Made by a program: the position numbers and the translations under genes
The notes under the pieces: generated by a model
Told to the model about the DNA's origin: nothing
Database searches by the model: none
The model's input: the letters and a program-made list of their open reading frames with translations, nothing else
In this document: piece after piece, positions 53,452 to 63,600 of the stretch
Layout of the letters: every line of letters begins with the position of its first letter
Position numbering within the stretch: position 1 is the stretch's first letter
Origin: Chloroflexota bacterium
Lineage (GTDB): Bacteria; Chloroflexota; Anaerolineae; Aggregatilineales; Phototrophicaceae
Direction: 5' to 3'
Length of the DNA stretch: 64,000 bases
Assembly (NCBI GenBank): GCA_013388745.1
Contig: JACAER010000047.1
Location: 1 to 64,000 of the forward strand

Positions 53452-54363
53452 ATGGTCAAGAACCGTTTAGCCTATATGTTCATCGCTCCGGCGATGGTCG
53501 TGATGGCGCTGCTGGTGTTTTATCCGCTGTTCAGCGGGATTTATTTGAGCTTTACGAACGCGGATCAGTTTAATACGACACGGCGCATCGGCGCCAACGT
53601 CATCCCCGCCAGCTATCAGTTTATCGGCCTGCAAAATTACACCGACATCCTGAACATCCCGCAGTACGAATTCTGGCGCGTCTTCGGCCAGACGGTGTTG
53701 TGGACAGGCTTCAACGTCGTGCCGCACATTCTGATCGGGCTGGCGCTGGCGCTGCTGCTCAACCGCAAGATTAAGGGGCGCACCATCTACCGCATCCTGC
53801 TGATTTTGCCGTGGGCGGTGCCCTCCTATATTTCGGCCTTCGTCTGGCGCTTTATCTATAACGGCGACATTGGCCTGCTCAACAATCTCATGCGCGATAT
53901 TGGGCTGGGGAGCGTTCCCTGGCTCTCTGACCCCGGCTGGACGATGTTCGCGGTGGTGGTCGCCAACACCTGGCTGGCGATTCCCTTTAATATGGTAACG
54001 ATGCTGGGCGGGCTGCAAAGCATTTCGCCGGAATTGTACGAAGCGGCCGAGGTAGACGGGGCCAACGCGCTGCAAAAGTTCCTGAATATCACGCTGCCGA
54101 TGCTGCGCCCGGTGATGATGACGGCGACGCTGCTGGGCGTGATCTGGACATTCAACAGCTTCAACGTCATCTTCCTGGTTTCGGAAGGCGGCCCGGCGCG
54201 CGCCACCGAAATTCTGGCGACGTGGGCCTGGCGCTGGGGGCGCGATCGTTCAGAGATCGGCATCGGCGCGGCCTATTCGGTGATTATTCTGCTGATTTTG
54301 TTGGTGTTTAGCGCGGTTTATGTGCGTGTGCTCAACCGCCGCGGCCAGGAGAGTGCCCTATGA
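53452..54363 (+). CDS. Sugar ABC transporter permease (MalF/UgpA-like)
   Basis: 303 residues, six membrane helices. Seen: RLAYMFIAPAMVVMALLVFY near the start, FWRVFGQTVLWTGFNVVPHI and the EAA loop ELYEAAEVDGANALQKFLNI TLPML. It partners the next gene, which overlaps its stop by 4 bp (ATGA). No ATPase gene is in the operon, so a shared MsmK-type ATPase elsewhere probably powers it. Confidence 0.9.
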   Translation: MVKNRLAYMFIAPAMVVMALLVFYPLFSGIYLSFTNADQFNTTRRIGANVIPASYQFIGLQNYTDILNIPQYEFWRVFGQTVLWTGFNVVPHILIGLALALLLNRKIKGRTIYRILLILPWAVPSYISAFVWRFIYNGDIGLLNNLMRDIGLGSVPWLSDPGWTMFAVVVANTWLAIPFNMVTMLGGLQSISPELYEAAEVDGANALQKFLNITLPMLRPVMMTATLLGVIWTFNSFNVIFLVSEGGPARATEILATWAWRWGRDRSEIGIGAAYSVIILLILLVFSAVYVRVLNRRGQESAL

Positions 54364-55295
54364 CAACGACAACCCGAAGCAGCGCGGCAGCCAAAAGCAG
54401 AGCCGGCGGCCTGTCGCAGACGCAGAAAAACCTGATCGCCGATATTCTCACGCACGCCACGCTGATTATTGTCAGCATTATCATGGTCTTCCCCGTGCTG
54501 TGGGTGGTTTCGACCTCCTTCAAGCCGCAGGCCGAAGTCGAAAGCAGCCGTATCACGCTGATTCCGCAGACCTTCACGTTCGAAAACTACGATCATGTGC
54601 TCAACGGCCTGACGTATACCGTGCAGGAACGCGGCGCCGACCCGTATGAGGTGAACCTGTTCTGGACATGGGGGCGCAACAGTTTGTTGATCGCGCTGAT
54701 TACGACCACTATCGGCGTGCTGCTGGCGGCCTCCTGTGCCTATGCCCTGTCGCGTTTCCAGTTTTTGGGGCGGCGCGCGGTGATGATTGTTTTTCTCATC
54801 ACCCAGATGTTCCCCGGCGCGATTCTGGTCATCCCGCTCTACAACATTCTCAACGACATCGGGCTGCTCAATACCTGGCAGGGCTTAGTGCTGTCGTACT
54901 GCACCGTAGCGCTGCCCTTCAGCGTATGGATGCTCAAAGGCTTCTTCGACGCCATCCCCTATGATCTGGAAGAAGCGGCGATTGTCGATGGCTGCTCGCC
55001 CGTCGGCGCGTACTGGCGCATCGCGCTGCCGCTGACCCTGCCGGGTATCGCGGTGGTCGCCTTCTTCAACTTCATGACCGCCTGGAACGAATTCATGCTG
55101 GCGCTGACCTTCATGACCGGCGAGGCCAACAAAACGCTGCCGGTGGGCCTGCGTAATTTCGTCTTTCAGTTCAACACCGACTGGCACTATATGGCCGCCG
55201 GGTCGGTGCTGGTCACCATCCCGGTCATGATCGGCTTTTTCTATGCCCAGCGCTATCTCGTCAGCGGCCTGACACAGGGCGGCGTCAAAGGTTAA
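54360..55295 (+). CDS. Sugar ABC transporter permease (MalG/UgpE-like)
   Basis: 311 residues. Seen: the first helix LIIVSIIMVFPVLWVVSTSF, the FRRYLxx-type inner segment LSRFQFLGRRAVMIVFLITQ, and the EAA loop YDLEEAAIVDGCSPVGAYWR then IALPLTLPGI, with AWNEFMLALTFM afterwards. The N-terminus carries an extra Ser/Thr/Arg-rich stretch of about 25 residues. Last gene of the import operon, closed by a GC hairpin. Confidence 0.9.
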   Translation: MTTTTRSSAAAKSRAGGLSQTQKNLIADILTHATLIIVSIIMVFPVLWVVSTSFKPQAEVESSRITLIPQTFTFENYDHVLNGLTYTVQERGADPYEVNLFWTWGRNSLLIALITTTIGVLLAASCAYALSRFQFLGRRAVMIVFLITQMFPGAILVIPLYNILNDIGLLNTWQGLVLSYCTVALPFSVWMLKGFFDAIPYDLEEAAIVDGCSPVGAYWRIALPLTLPGIAVVAFFNFMTAWNEFMLALTFMTGEANKTLPVGLRNFVFQFNTDWHYMAAGSVLVTIPVMIGFFYAQRYLVSGLTQGGVKG

Positions 55296-55301
55296 AACCG
55301 C

Positions 55302-55325
55302 GGGGGCGGCCTGCGAGCTGCCCCC
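55302..55325 (+). terminator. Hairpin ending the sugar ABC operon
   Basis: GGGGGCGGC-like left arm (55302-55310) and GCTGCCCCC (55317-55325), pairing with one wobble, seven bases after the permease stop. It also separates the convergent signal peptidase gene. Confidence 0.5.
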
Positions 55326-55344
55326 ACCCTTACGGCGTGCCGAA

Positions 55345-55893
55345 TCACGGCGTGCCGAAAAAGTTGAGCGTATCCAGCGGCCAGAAGCGCAGCCGCACTA
55401 CCGCGCGCAGATTTTCCCGCGCGACCGGGCCATAATCTGCCGAGTCGTAGCTGTGGTTGCGGTTATCGCCGAGCACGAAATACTCGTCTGGCCCCAGATG
55501 CCACACGCCGCTGTAAGTCGGGCGCTGGCGGATATACTCTTCCTGAAGCAGCACGCCGTCGATATACACACTGCCCGCGCGCACTTCCACCTTTTCGCCC
55601 GGCAGCCCGATCACGCGCTTGAGCACCAACAGCCCATCCACCGGCGAGGCCAACACCACCACTTGCCCACGCTGTATCGCCGCTGTCCACACTTCCAGCG
55701 TAGCGGTGAACAAGCGGTCAGATTCGCTGAAATTCGGCTCCATGCTGCGCCCTTCGACATAATAACGCGGGAAAAAGAGGTTCAGCAGCAGCACAATCAC
55801 CACGACGTACAGCAGCGGCTTAAGCCAGTCCTGCAAGAAGCCATGCCACGACCAGCGGCGGGGCGTTTGCGGCGTTTGCGGTTGATAAATCAT
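55345..55893 (-). CDS. lepB: Signal peptidase I
   Basis: 182 residues. Cleaves signal peptides from exported proteins at the membrane. Seen: one N-terminal anchor (LLYVVVIVLLLNLFF), catalytic Ser in YYVEGRSMEPNF, catalytic Lys in LVLKRVIGLPGEKVEV, and the late boxes YFVLGDNRNHSYDSADYGPV. Start chosen at the ATG at 55893 with AGGTGG seven bases upstream; a GTG two codons earlier is possible. It follows a proline-rich start (QPQTPQTPRRWSW) that is cytosolic. Confidence 0.9.
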   Translation of the reverse strand: MIYQPQTPQTPRRWSWHGFLQDWLKPLLYVVVIVLLLNLFFPRYYVEGRSMEPNFSESDRLFTATLEVWTAAIQRGQVVVLASPVDGLLVLKRVIGLPGEKVEVRAGSVYIDGVLLQEEYIRQRPTYSGVWHLGPDEYFVLGDNRNHSYDSADYGPVARENLRAVVRLRFWPLDTLNFFGTP

Positions 55894-55922
55894 AGACACG
55901 CCACCTGTTTAGGCACGAGATA

Positions 55923-55931
55923 TGCTATAGT
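55923..55931 (+). promoter_or_regulatory. Extended -10 promoter (TGC TATAGT)
   Basis: TGC and TATAGT at 55926-55931, 35 bp before the GlcG/HbpS gene. It is the same extended -10 form seen before the RIO kinase, TPR and sugar ABC genes. Confidence 0.5.
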
Positions 55932-55965
55932 CTTGTACAACAATTTTGTAAAAAAGGTGTTACCG

Positions 55966-56376
55966 ATGCGTTCAAAAACTGTGCTCTCTGGCGCCGCCGC
56001 CCAAAAAATCCTGCAAACCATTTATCAGGAAATCGAACGCCAGCAAAAAGGCGCGGCGGTGGCCGTCGTGGACGATCACGGCGAACTGCTGGCCTTCGCG
56101 CGTACCGATAGCTGCCCGCTGCCGTCGATCAACATCGCCATCAACAAGGCGTTTACGGCGGCGCGCGAACGGCGCACCAGCCGCGCCGTCGGCCAGGCCG
56201 CGCGCAGCGAAGGCTTTCCGCTGACGAATTTCGGCGATCTGCGCTATGTCGGTTGGGGCGGCGGGATGCCTGTGGTGGTCTATGGGCAGGTGGTGGGCGC
56301 TGTCGGCGTCAGCGGCCTGCCAGAAGAAGAAGATATGCTGTTGGCGCAGCTTGGACTCGACGCGCTGAAAACCTGA
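55966..56376 (+). CDS. GlcG/HbpS family (DUF336) protein
   Basis: 136 residues, a single domain. Seen: GAAVAVVDDHGELLAFARTD, INIAINKAFTAARERRTSRA and GGGMPVVVYGQVVGAVGVSG, the standard blocks of the family. Members bind heme, cobalamin or small molecules, or accompany dehydratases; the role here is unknown. Start at the ATG at 55966 with AAGGTG upstream; a longer open frame reaching back over the signal peptidase gene is a shadow. Confidence 0.85.
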   Translation: MRSKTVLSGAAAQKILQTIYQEIERQQKGAAVAVVDDHGELLAFARTDSCPLPSINIAINKAFTAARERRTSRAVGQAARSEGFPLTNFGDLRYVGWGGGMPVVVYGQVVGAVGVSGLPEEEDMLLAQLGLDALKT

Positions 56377-56456
56377 ACGACACCCTGAGTGTCCTCCCTG
56401 TCAGGCCTTCTTGCATCATTTGGCGCGGCGGGCGGCCACCACGCCGCCCCTGTCGC

Positions 56457-58550
56457 CTATAAGCGGCGCAGACGAATCACGCGGCTCTCGAAATTGCCGA
56501 GTTCGACCTTTACCCCCGCGCGCATCCACGCCTCGCCGGAACGCACGCCGAAGCCTTCGACCTCGTAGCGCGCGGCGCTCACCAGCCCGCGCAGATACAG
56601 CGGCGGCAGGATGGCCGGTTCGGGTAAATGCGTGCGGAAGACGAACAGCACGCCTTCGCTTTTGTCCTTTGCCAGGTACAGCAGCGCGGAAAACGGCTGC
56701 GTCTGCGGCGAACGCAGGCGGTACAGGTCGCCGTACTGCACCAGATGGCGCAGCGTCTTGTAGAGCGCGATCCATTTGGCCGCGCCCGGCAGCAGCCCTT
56801 TTTCTTCCCAATGCAGCAGATGCCCGCCGATCCCCAGCGCGCCGCACATGCTGACATGGAAACGAAAGTCCAGCGACAGATTGTTGGGATTCATATCCGT
56901 CACCCACGCTTCCATCGTGTTAGCCGGGTAAGCGTAAGAAAAGCCTTCCTGAATAGCGAGGCGCGCGCTGGCTTCGGTGTTATCGCTCGGCCACACCTGA
57001 TCGGCGCGGCGCAAAATGCCCAGATCGACGCGCCCGCCGCCGCCGGAACAGCTTTGCCAGATCACGCGCGGATGGCGGTCGCGCAGCGTATCCCACACAC
57101 GGTAAACGCCTTCGACATGCCGCACCCACAATTCGCGCGGCTCGCGCACGCCGAAAGCCGCCGCGTCCGGCCAGCCGGGTTCGGTCACGTTGCGGTTAGT
57201 ATCCCACTTGATGAACTCGATATTGTTTTCGCTCAGCAGGCGGTCAAAATGGCCGATCAGATAATCCCGCACATCCGGGCGCGCCATGTTGAGCATCAAC
57301 TGGTTGCGCAGCTCTGTGCGTGCGCGCGTCGGGAAATGGATCACCCAATCCGGGTGCGCGCGGTACAGGTCGCTGTTCGGGTTGACCATTTCCGGCTCGA
57401 TCCACAGCCCGAATTTCATGCCCAGTTCGTTGACGCGCGCGATCAGCGGCTTCAGCCCATTGGGGAACTTGCGCGCGTCCGGCCACCAATCGCCCAGCCC
57501 TGCCGTGTCGTCGCCCCGGCCATGAAACCAGCCATCGTCCATCACGAACAGTTCGACACCGATCTGCGCGGCGCGTTCGGCCAGTGCGATCTGTGAGGCG
57601 ACATCGACGTTAAACATCGTCGCTTCCCACGAATTATAGAGCACGGGATGCACCGGCTGATCGTGCGGCTGGACAACTTCGCGGATGAAATCGTGCAGGC
57701 GGCGGCTGGCCGCGCCGAAGCCGCGAATGGTATAGCCCGCGTAAGCCGGCGGTGTGCTGAAGTCCTGCCCGTGTTCCAGCCGCCAGGCGAAATCCCAATC
57801 ATTTACGCCCACGTTCATGCGCGTCGAGGCAAAATCCGTCACTTCGGCGGCCATCTGCCAGTTGCCGCTCCACCCCAGCGCGCCAAACCACACTTCGCCG
57901 TTGTCTTCGTCGGCGCTGCCGCGATCCAAGGCGAAAAACGGGTTGTGGTGATGGCCGGTGGCCAGCCGGCGGCTGTCGAGCAGTTTGACCCCCTGCCGCA
58001 GCGTTTCGCGGCGCAGATGCATTTCGTCGAACCAGCGCCCCGTGAGGTGCGTCAGCCGGTAATCGTCGCCCGGCGGCAGATGCCACTGCGCCGACCACAC
58101 ACGCTCCAGCGTAAGCGGCTGCGCCCCTTCGTTCTGCACCGTCACCCAGCGCTCGATAATGTCGTAGGCGTCGTACACTGCGTAGTGCAGCGTCACCCGC
58201 AGCGGATAATAGACATCGCGCAGATGCACATGCAGCGTACCGGCCTCCGGCTGTTCGGCACGGTCGAAGCGCAGCACGACATCGCGCACACCGTCGGCGA
58301 ACGTGGCGCGCAGGCACGGTTCGGTGTAATTCGCGCCCGCGTAAGCCGGATATTCCTCGCGCGTGACCTGGCCGACGCCGTTAAACGACGCCCAGCCGTA
58401 GCCTTCTTCGCCCGCAGGATAGTCTTCGGGATACGGCAGCCGCCGCCCCCAATAGCCATGCACCAGCCTGCCGCTGCCGCTGACACTCACGGCGTATCCT
58501 GTGTGGCGCGTCTCCAGAATCCAGGTATTGTTGATCGCATAAATAGGCAT
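56457..58550 (-). CDS. Alpha-galactosidase, GH36 family
   Basis: 697 residues, a usual length for GH36. It hydrolyses terminal alpha-galactosyl groups of melibiose or raffinose-type sugars. Seen: the N-terminal beta-supersandwich (to about 300), LYNSWEATMFNVDVASQIAL, FVMDDGWFHGRGDDTAGLGD, the nucleophile in EFIKWDTNR, the sugar-binding CSGGGGRVDLG and the acid/base Asp in QVWPSDNTEASARL. No signal peptide, so it acts in the cytosol, probably on sugars imported by the ABC system 1 kb away. The genes are not co-transcribed. Confidence 0.93.
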   Translation of the reverse strand: MPIYAINNTWILETRHTGYAVSVSGSGRLVHGYWGRRLPYPEDYPAGEEGYGWASFNGVGQVTREEYPAYAGANYTEPCLRATFADGVRDVVLRFDRAEQPEAGTLHVHLRDVYYPLRVTLHYAVYDAYDIIERWVTVQNEGAQPLTLERVWSAQWHLPPGDDYRLTHLTGRWFDEMHLRRETLRQGVKLLDSRRLATGHHHNPFFALDRGSADEDNGEVWFGALGWSGNWQMAAEVTDFASTRMNVGVNDWDFAWRLEHGQDFSTPPAYAGYTIRGFGAASRRLHDFIREVVQPHDQPVHPVLYNSWEATMFNVDVASQIALAERAAQIGVELFVMDDGWFHGRGDDTAGLGDWWPDARKFPNGLKPLIARVNELGMKFGLWIEPEMVNPNSDLYRAHPDWVIHFPTRARTELRNQLMLNMARPDVRDYLIGHFDRLLSENNIEFIKWDTNRNVTEPGWPDAAAFGVREPRELWVRHVEGVYRVWDTLRDRHPRVIWQSCSGGGGRVDLGILRRADQVWPSDNTEASARLAIQEGFSYAYPANTMEAWVTDMNPNNLSLDFRFHVSMCGALGIGGHLLHWEEKGLLPGAAKWIALYKTLRHLVQYGDLYRLRSPQTQPFSALLYLAKDKSEGVLFVFRTHLPEPAILPPLYLRGLVSAARYEVEGFGVRSGEAWMRAGVKVELGNFESRVIRLRRL

Positions 58551-58740
58551 AACCCGCCGCCTTCGCTAGCAGATGCGCCCCAGCGCGCACAAATCTCCCT
58601 CTATTGTAACAGCGAGTAACGCCGCGGGGGATATATTGGACACAGGCCGGCAAACCACAGCTTCACTGCGGGCTGGGGTTGGTTTCTTTCGGCAATCTGC
58701 TTTACTATTCTCACCATTGGATTGTCATGAGATTGAACGG

Positions 58741-60465
58741 ATGCGAGCAACGATGCAAACCCCGCCAGAGCGTATCGCCCAAAAATTGACCGCCCTCTAT
58801 GGCGCAGAGGTGGCTGCTGCGCTGTTGGAGCGCCTGCGCGCGTTGATCGGCAAGCCGCCGGCGCTTCAGCCGGCGGATCTGGGGCTTTCGGCGCGCGATG
58901 TTGTACTTATCACCTACGGCGATCAAGTCCACGCGCCGGGCGAAGCCCCGCTGGCGACTCTGCGCGCCTTCTTACGCCAGACGATCAAAGATCAGATCAA
59001 CAGCCTGCATATTTTGCCTTTTTACCCCTATTCTTCCGACGACGGTTTTTCGGTCATCGATTATTACGCCGTCAATCCGGCGCTCGGCGGTTGGGACGAT
59101 GTGCGCGCGCTGGGCGATGACTACCGCCTGATGTTCGACGCGGTGGTCAATCATATTTCGGCCGAAAGCGCCTGGTTCAAGGCCTTTTTGCGCGGCGAAG
59201 CGCCCTACAGCGATTACTTTATCAGCGTGGATCCGGCCACCGATCTGTCGCTGGTGCGGCGTCCGCGCGCGCTGCCGCTGCTGACGCCTTTCGAAACGGC
59301 GCGCGGCACACAGCACGTGTGGACGACCTTCAGCGCCGACCAGATCGACCTGAACTTCGCTAACCCGGAAGTCCTGCTAGAACTGCTGCGCGTGCTGTTG
59401 TTTTATGTGCAGCAGGGGGCGCGCCTCATCCGGCTGGACGCTATCGGCTATCTCTACAAAGTGATCGGCACCAACTGCATTCACCTGCCGCAGACGCACC
59501 TGATCGTGCAGTTGATGCGCGCTGTGCTCGACTGGGCGGCGCCGGAGGTGCTGCTCATCACCGAAACCAATGTGCCGCACGACGAAAACATCTCTTATTT
59601 CGGCGATGGCCGCAACGAAGCGCAGATGGTCTATCAGTTTTCGCTGCCGCCGCTGCTGCTGCACACCCTGCACACCGGCGACAGCAGCGCGCTCTCGCGC
59701 TGGGCCGCGGGCATCCGCCCCCAGAGCGCCCGCACCACCTTTTTTAACTTCACCGCCTCGCACGATGGCATCGGCGTCACGCCCGCGCTCGGCATCCTCA
59801 GCGCCGCCGAAATCGACGCGCTGGTGCAGCGCACGCAGGCGCATGCGGGCTTCGTTTCCTACAAAAACAACAGCGACGGCAGCCGCAGCCCCTACGAACT
59901 GAACATCACTTACTTCGACGCCATCACGCCGCCGCCGCTCACCGCCGCGCAGCCCGATGAGGCCGTGCGCCGTTTCTTATGCTCACAGGCCATGATGCTG
60001 GCCTTTGTTGGCGTGCCGGGCGTCTATTTTCACTCTCTGTTCGCCGGGCGCAACGATCAGCAGGGGGTCGAACAAAGCGGGCGCTACCGCAGCATTAACC
60101 GCGAAAAACTGCCCGCCGCCGCGCTGCTCAGCGCGCTGGCCGAGCCGGGCAGCATCCGGCAGCAGGTCTTCACCGCCTATCAACACCTGCTGGCCGCACG
60201 CACCCAGCAAGCCGCGTTTCACCCCTTGGGCGAACAACGGGTGCTGGACGCCGGCCCCGCCGTGTTCGCGCTGGAACGCCGTTCGCCCGATGGGCAGCAT
60301 AGCGTGCTGGCGCTGCATAACGTGCGCGGCGAAAACGTGGATGTGCAGCTTGACGGGCACAGCGGACACTGGCGCGACCTGCTCAGCAGCGAGCAGCAGC
60401 GCAGCAGCGGCGGGCTGCGCCTGCGGCTCGCGCCTTATCAGGTGATGTGGCTCAAGGCGCTGTAG
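58741..60465 (+). CDS. GH13_18 sugar phosphorylase (sucrose or glucosylglycerate phosphorylase-like)
   Basis: 574 residues. GH13_18 enzymes split alpha-glucosides with phosphate to give glucose 1-phosphate. Seen: LITYGDQVHAPGEAPLATLR, LPFYPYSSDDGFSVIDYYAV, DAVVNHISAESAWF, the nucleophile Asp in RLDAIGYLYK, the acid/base Glu in LITETNVPHDENISYFGDG and the ASHDGIGV box. The ETNVPHxENISYFG wording suits, as I recall, the glucosylglycerate/glucosylglycerol branch better than classic sucrose phosphorylase, but substrate cannot be fixed from sequence. Start taken at the ATG at 58741; ATG at 58753 is an alternative, and the longer open frame from 58573 has no support. Confidence 0.87.
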   Translation: MRATMQTPPERIAQKLTALYGAEVAAALLERLRALIGKPPALQPADLGLSARDVVLITYGDQVHAPGEAPLATLRAFLRQTIKDQINSLHILPFYPYSSDDGFSVIDYYAVNPALGGWDDVRALGDDYRLMFDAVVNHISAESAWFKAFLRGEAPYSDYFISVDPATDLSLVRRPRALPLLTPFETARGTQHVWTTFSADQIDLNFANPEVLLELLRVLLFYVQQGARLIRLDAIGYLYKVIGTNCIHLPQTHLIVQLMRAVLDWAAPEVLLITETNVPHDENISYFGDGRNEAQMVYQFSLPPLLLHTLHTGDSSALSRWAAGIRPQSARTTFFNFTASHDGIGVTPALGILSAAEIDALVQRTQAHAGFVSYKNNSDGSRSPYELNITYFDAITPPPLTAAQPDEAVRRFLCSQAMMLAFVGVPGVYFHSLFAGRNDQQGVEQSGRYRSINREKLPAAALLSALAEPGSIRQQVFTAYQHLLAARTQQAAFHPLGEQRVLDAGPAVFALERRSPDGQHSVLALHNVRGENVDVQLDGHSGHWRDLLSSEQQRSSGGLRLRLAPYQVMWLKAL

Positions 60466-60505
60466 GCGCTGTGTCGCTGAAAATCACGGAATGTTCCCAA
60501 AAAAT

Positions 60506-60540
60506 CGGGACGCTGCGACGGGATGTAACACAGCGTCCCG
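60506..60540. terminator. Hairpin between convergent genes
   Basis: CGGGACGCTG (60506-60515) and CAGCGTCCCG (60531-60540), a perfect 10-bp stem with a 15-base loop, about 40 bp after the phosphorylase stop. It probably serves both that gene and the convergent WD40 gene. Confidence 0.55.
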
Positions 60541-60669
60541 GCTGCCGGGAGTCCCACAGTCGGGGAAAAATGTGGGGCGCTCTCAGGGCAGTTATTTCTA
60601 AAGTATAGCACATATGTTCCGAATTTGCGTTCCTTTTGCACCGGAAATTCGGATTGTAAGCTGTGCGCG

Positions 60670-63600
60670 CTAGCCCGCGCCCGCCGCCGCGCACAGCGGT
60701 TCGACGCGGAACTGTTCGCGTTCGGCGCACGTCAGTTCGCGCACATAGCGATTCGCTCTGACCCACGTCAGCAGCGCCTCGATCGTGTCGGGCCACAGGC
60801 GCAGGGTGCCATCCAGCGAACCGGAAACGATCGCACTGCTGGTCGTACTGACCGCCAGCGCCGTTACCGTGTCGCGATGCCCGCCGCGCCCGTTAAGCGC
60901 CCCATAGCGCCACATCTCCTGCCCGCTGGCGATGTCCCACATCCGCACGCTGCGATCGCGCGCGCCAGAGATGATTCCCAGCCCGTCGCTGCTGAAGGTC
61001 ACGCTGGTCACCCAATCGCTGTGGCCGCTGCTGGCCGTGCCAAAGCGCTGCACAATCGCGCCGCTGGCGATGTCCCACAGAATCAGGGTTTTATCCGCCG
61101 AACCAGAAACAGCGCTGCGGCCATCAGGGGCGAAGGCCACGCTCAACACATCGTCTTCGTGGCCTTCCAGCGTCCGCAGCGCCGTGCCTGTCGCCACATC
61201 CCACAGAATCAGCGTGCGGTCTGCCGAAGCCGAAAGCGCCAGCGTGCCATCGGCGCTGAGCGCGGCGGCGTTGATGATGTTAGTATGGCGCGCCGGGAAC
61301 ACGCGCAGGCTTTGCCCGAACGTCGCCGACGCCGCATCGACATCCCACACAATCAACGTGCGATCGCGCGAGCCGGACAGCGCCAGGCGCCCATCCGCGC
61401 TCCACACCACGTCCTTGATCTGATTCGTATGGCCGGTGAGCGCCGCCAGCAGCCGCCCGTCGCTCACGTTCCACAACAGCAGCGTGCGGTCATCGGACGC
61501 TGTCAGCGCGCGCTGGCCGTCGGGGCTGACAGCGATCGCATTAATACGCTGCGTGTGCGTCGTCTGGAAGCGGCTGACATTTTCCAGCGTGGTTAAGTCC
61601 CACAGGGTCACATAGAAAGCCGCGTCCACCGTGAGGGCATAGCGTCCGTCTGCCGTCAGCGCCATATCAGTGATCGGCATCGTGTTCAGCAGGCGTCCGA
61701 TCTCCAGATCGGGTTCCAGCGCCCATTCGCGCAGCGTTTGGTCTGCCGAGCCGGTTATTACGCTGCCGCCATCGGGACTGACCGCCAGACTCGTTATCTG
61801 GGCGCTGTGCCCGGTGAAGCGCAGCAGCACTTGCCCATTCTGCAAGTCCCAGAGAAGCGCGCTGTTGTCGAGCGTGGCCCCGGCGAAGGGGCTGCCCGCG
61901 CCGGAAAGAGCGGTGCGGCCATCGGGCGTAAAAGCCAGGCTGGTCACGCGCTCGGCATGCCCTTCCAGCCGCCGCACGAGCTGGCCTGTCGCCAGATTCC
62001 ACAGAATCAAGGTGGTGTCGATTGAGCCAGTCAGCGCGAGATTGTCTCTTGGGCTAAAAGCGACCGCCGTCACCGCATCGCTGTGTCCGCTGAGGCGGTA
62101 AAGGAGACTGCCGTTGGCCAGATTCCACACAATCGCGCTGTTGTCCGCCGCGCCCGAAAGCCCGCGCGTGCCATCGGGACTGATGGCCACACTGGTTATG
62201 CGGTCGGTGTGCCCTTCCAGCCGCCACACAATTTGTCCGGTGGTCACATCCCACAGAATCAGGCTGGCATCGCGCGCGCCGGAAAGCGCCAGCAGCCCAT
62301 CGTGGCTGACGGCCACACTGAACACGGCGTTTTGATGGCCGCCGCCGTCCAGCCCATAGCGCCGGATAATGCTCTGCTGCTCCACGTCCCACAGCGCCAG
62401 CGTGCTGTCGGCCAGCGCCAGCAAAATGCTGCTGCCGTCCGGCAGATACGCGCCAGCGTTAATTCCGCTCGGCGCGCTGAATTGGCGCATGATGACTCCG
62501 CTGCGCACATCCCACATCACCAGCCGGCCATCGCTGCTGGTCGAAACCAGCGCCAGGCCGTCGGGACTGTAAAAAACCGCTGTGATACGGTCGTTATGAC
62601 CGCCGCTGAACAGGCGCATGGCCGCCGCTGGGATCATCTCGGTCAGCACGCGCTGCGCCAGCAAAGGCGGATGCGCGATGCTGTTGGCTTGCAGCGCCAG
62701 CGCCAGCCCCAGATCGGTGTTATTGCTGCTGCGCGCGCTCTGGGCGTCTTCCGCCAGCGAAAGCGCCTGGAGTTCGTCGGCGCGCCGCCCGGCGATAGCC
62801 GCCGCGGTGGCCGCATTATCCGCGGCGACCAGCGCTAAGCCCTGCGCCACGGTCGCGGTGGCCGCGTTTTGCACGGCTTCGCTGCGCTGATTAAAGGCCA
62901 AAAGCGCCAGCAGCAGGGCGATCACTGCGGCCGCGGTCATCACCAGCAGCAAATTACGCTGCACACGCTGCGCGCGCAGTTCCAGGGCGCGTTCGCGCTG
63001 CTGGCGGGCGCGTTCGGCGGCCTGCTCCTGTTCGCGCGCGGCGCTGCTGGCAGCCAGAAACTCCTGTTCTTCCTGCGCCAGCGCCATATCGGTCTGCTGC
63101 CGCCAGTATTCAAACTGCTGGAGCTGCATCCCGCGCAGCAGCAAACTGGGGTCGCGCCCTGCGCCTTGCCACTCGCGCAGCAGCGTAACCAGCCGGCGCT
63201 GCGAACGCACGTCTTCGCGGCTGTTGTCCAGCCACATCTTAAGCTGATTCCACTCGCGCAGAATGGCCTCGTGCGCCACTTCGACAGTAGGCGAACGAGT
63301 CAGCGGGTCGCGGTCAAACGTCAGCAGTCGGTATTTGCCGAAGATGTTGATGATGTCGTCCATCACGTCGCGTGCGATGCCCATCGAGAGCAGTTCGCTC
63401 AGGTTGGCGCGCCGCCGCGTGTCTTCAGTGCCTTCGCCCAGCGTCACCAGCCGCAGGAAAAGCTGTTTGGCCGCCGCGCGCCCTTGCGGCGACAGCGTAT
63501 CGTACAGTTCGTCGGCGCGCCGCGCCAGCGCGCCCAAGACACCGCCGATTTTTTCGTAAGCCGTCATCGTGATAAAGCGTTCTTCGCGGCGGTCAAACAG

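Noticed and set aside
55453..55965. N-terminal extension of the GlcG/HbpS protein to 307 residues
   Set aside because: The extra part is antisense to signal peptidase I; a promoter and ribosome site support the start at 55966.
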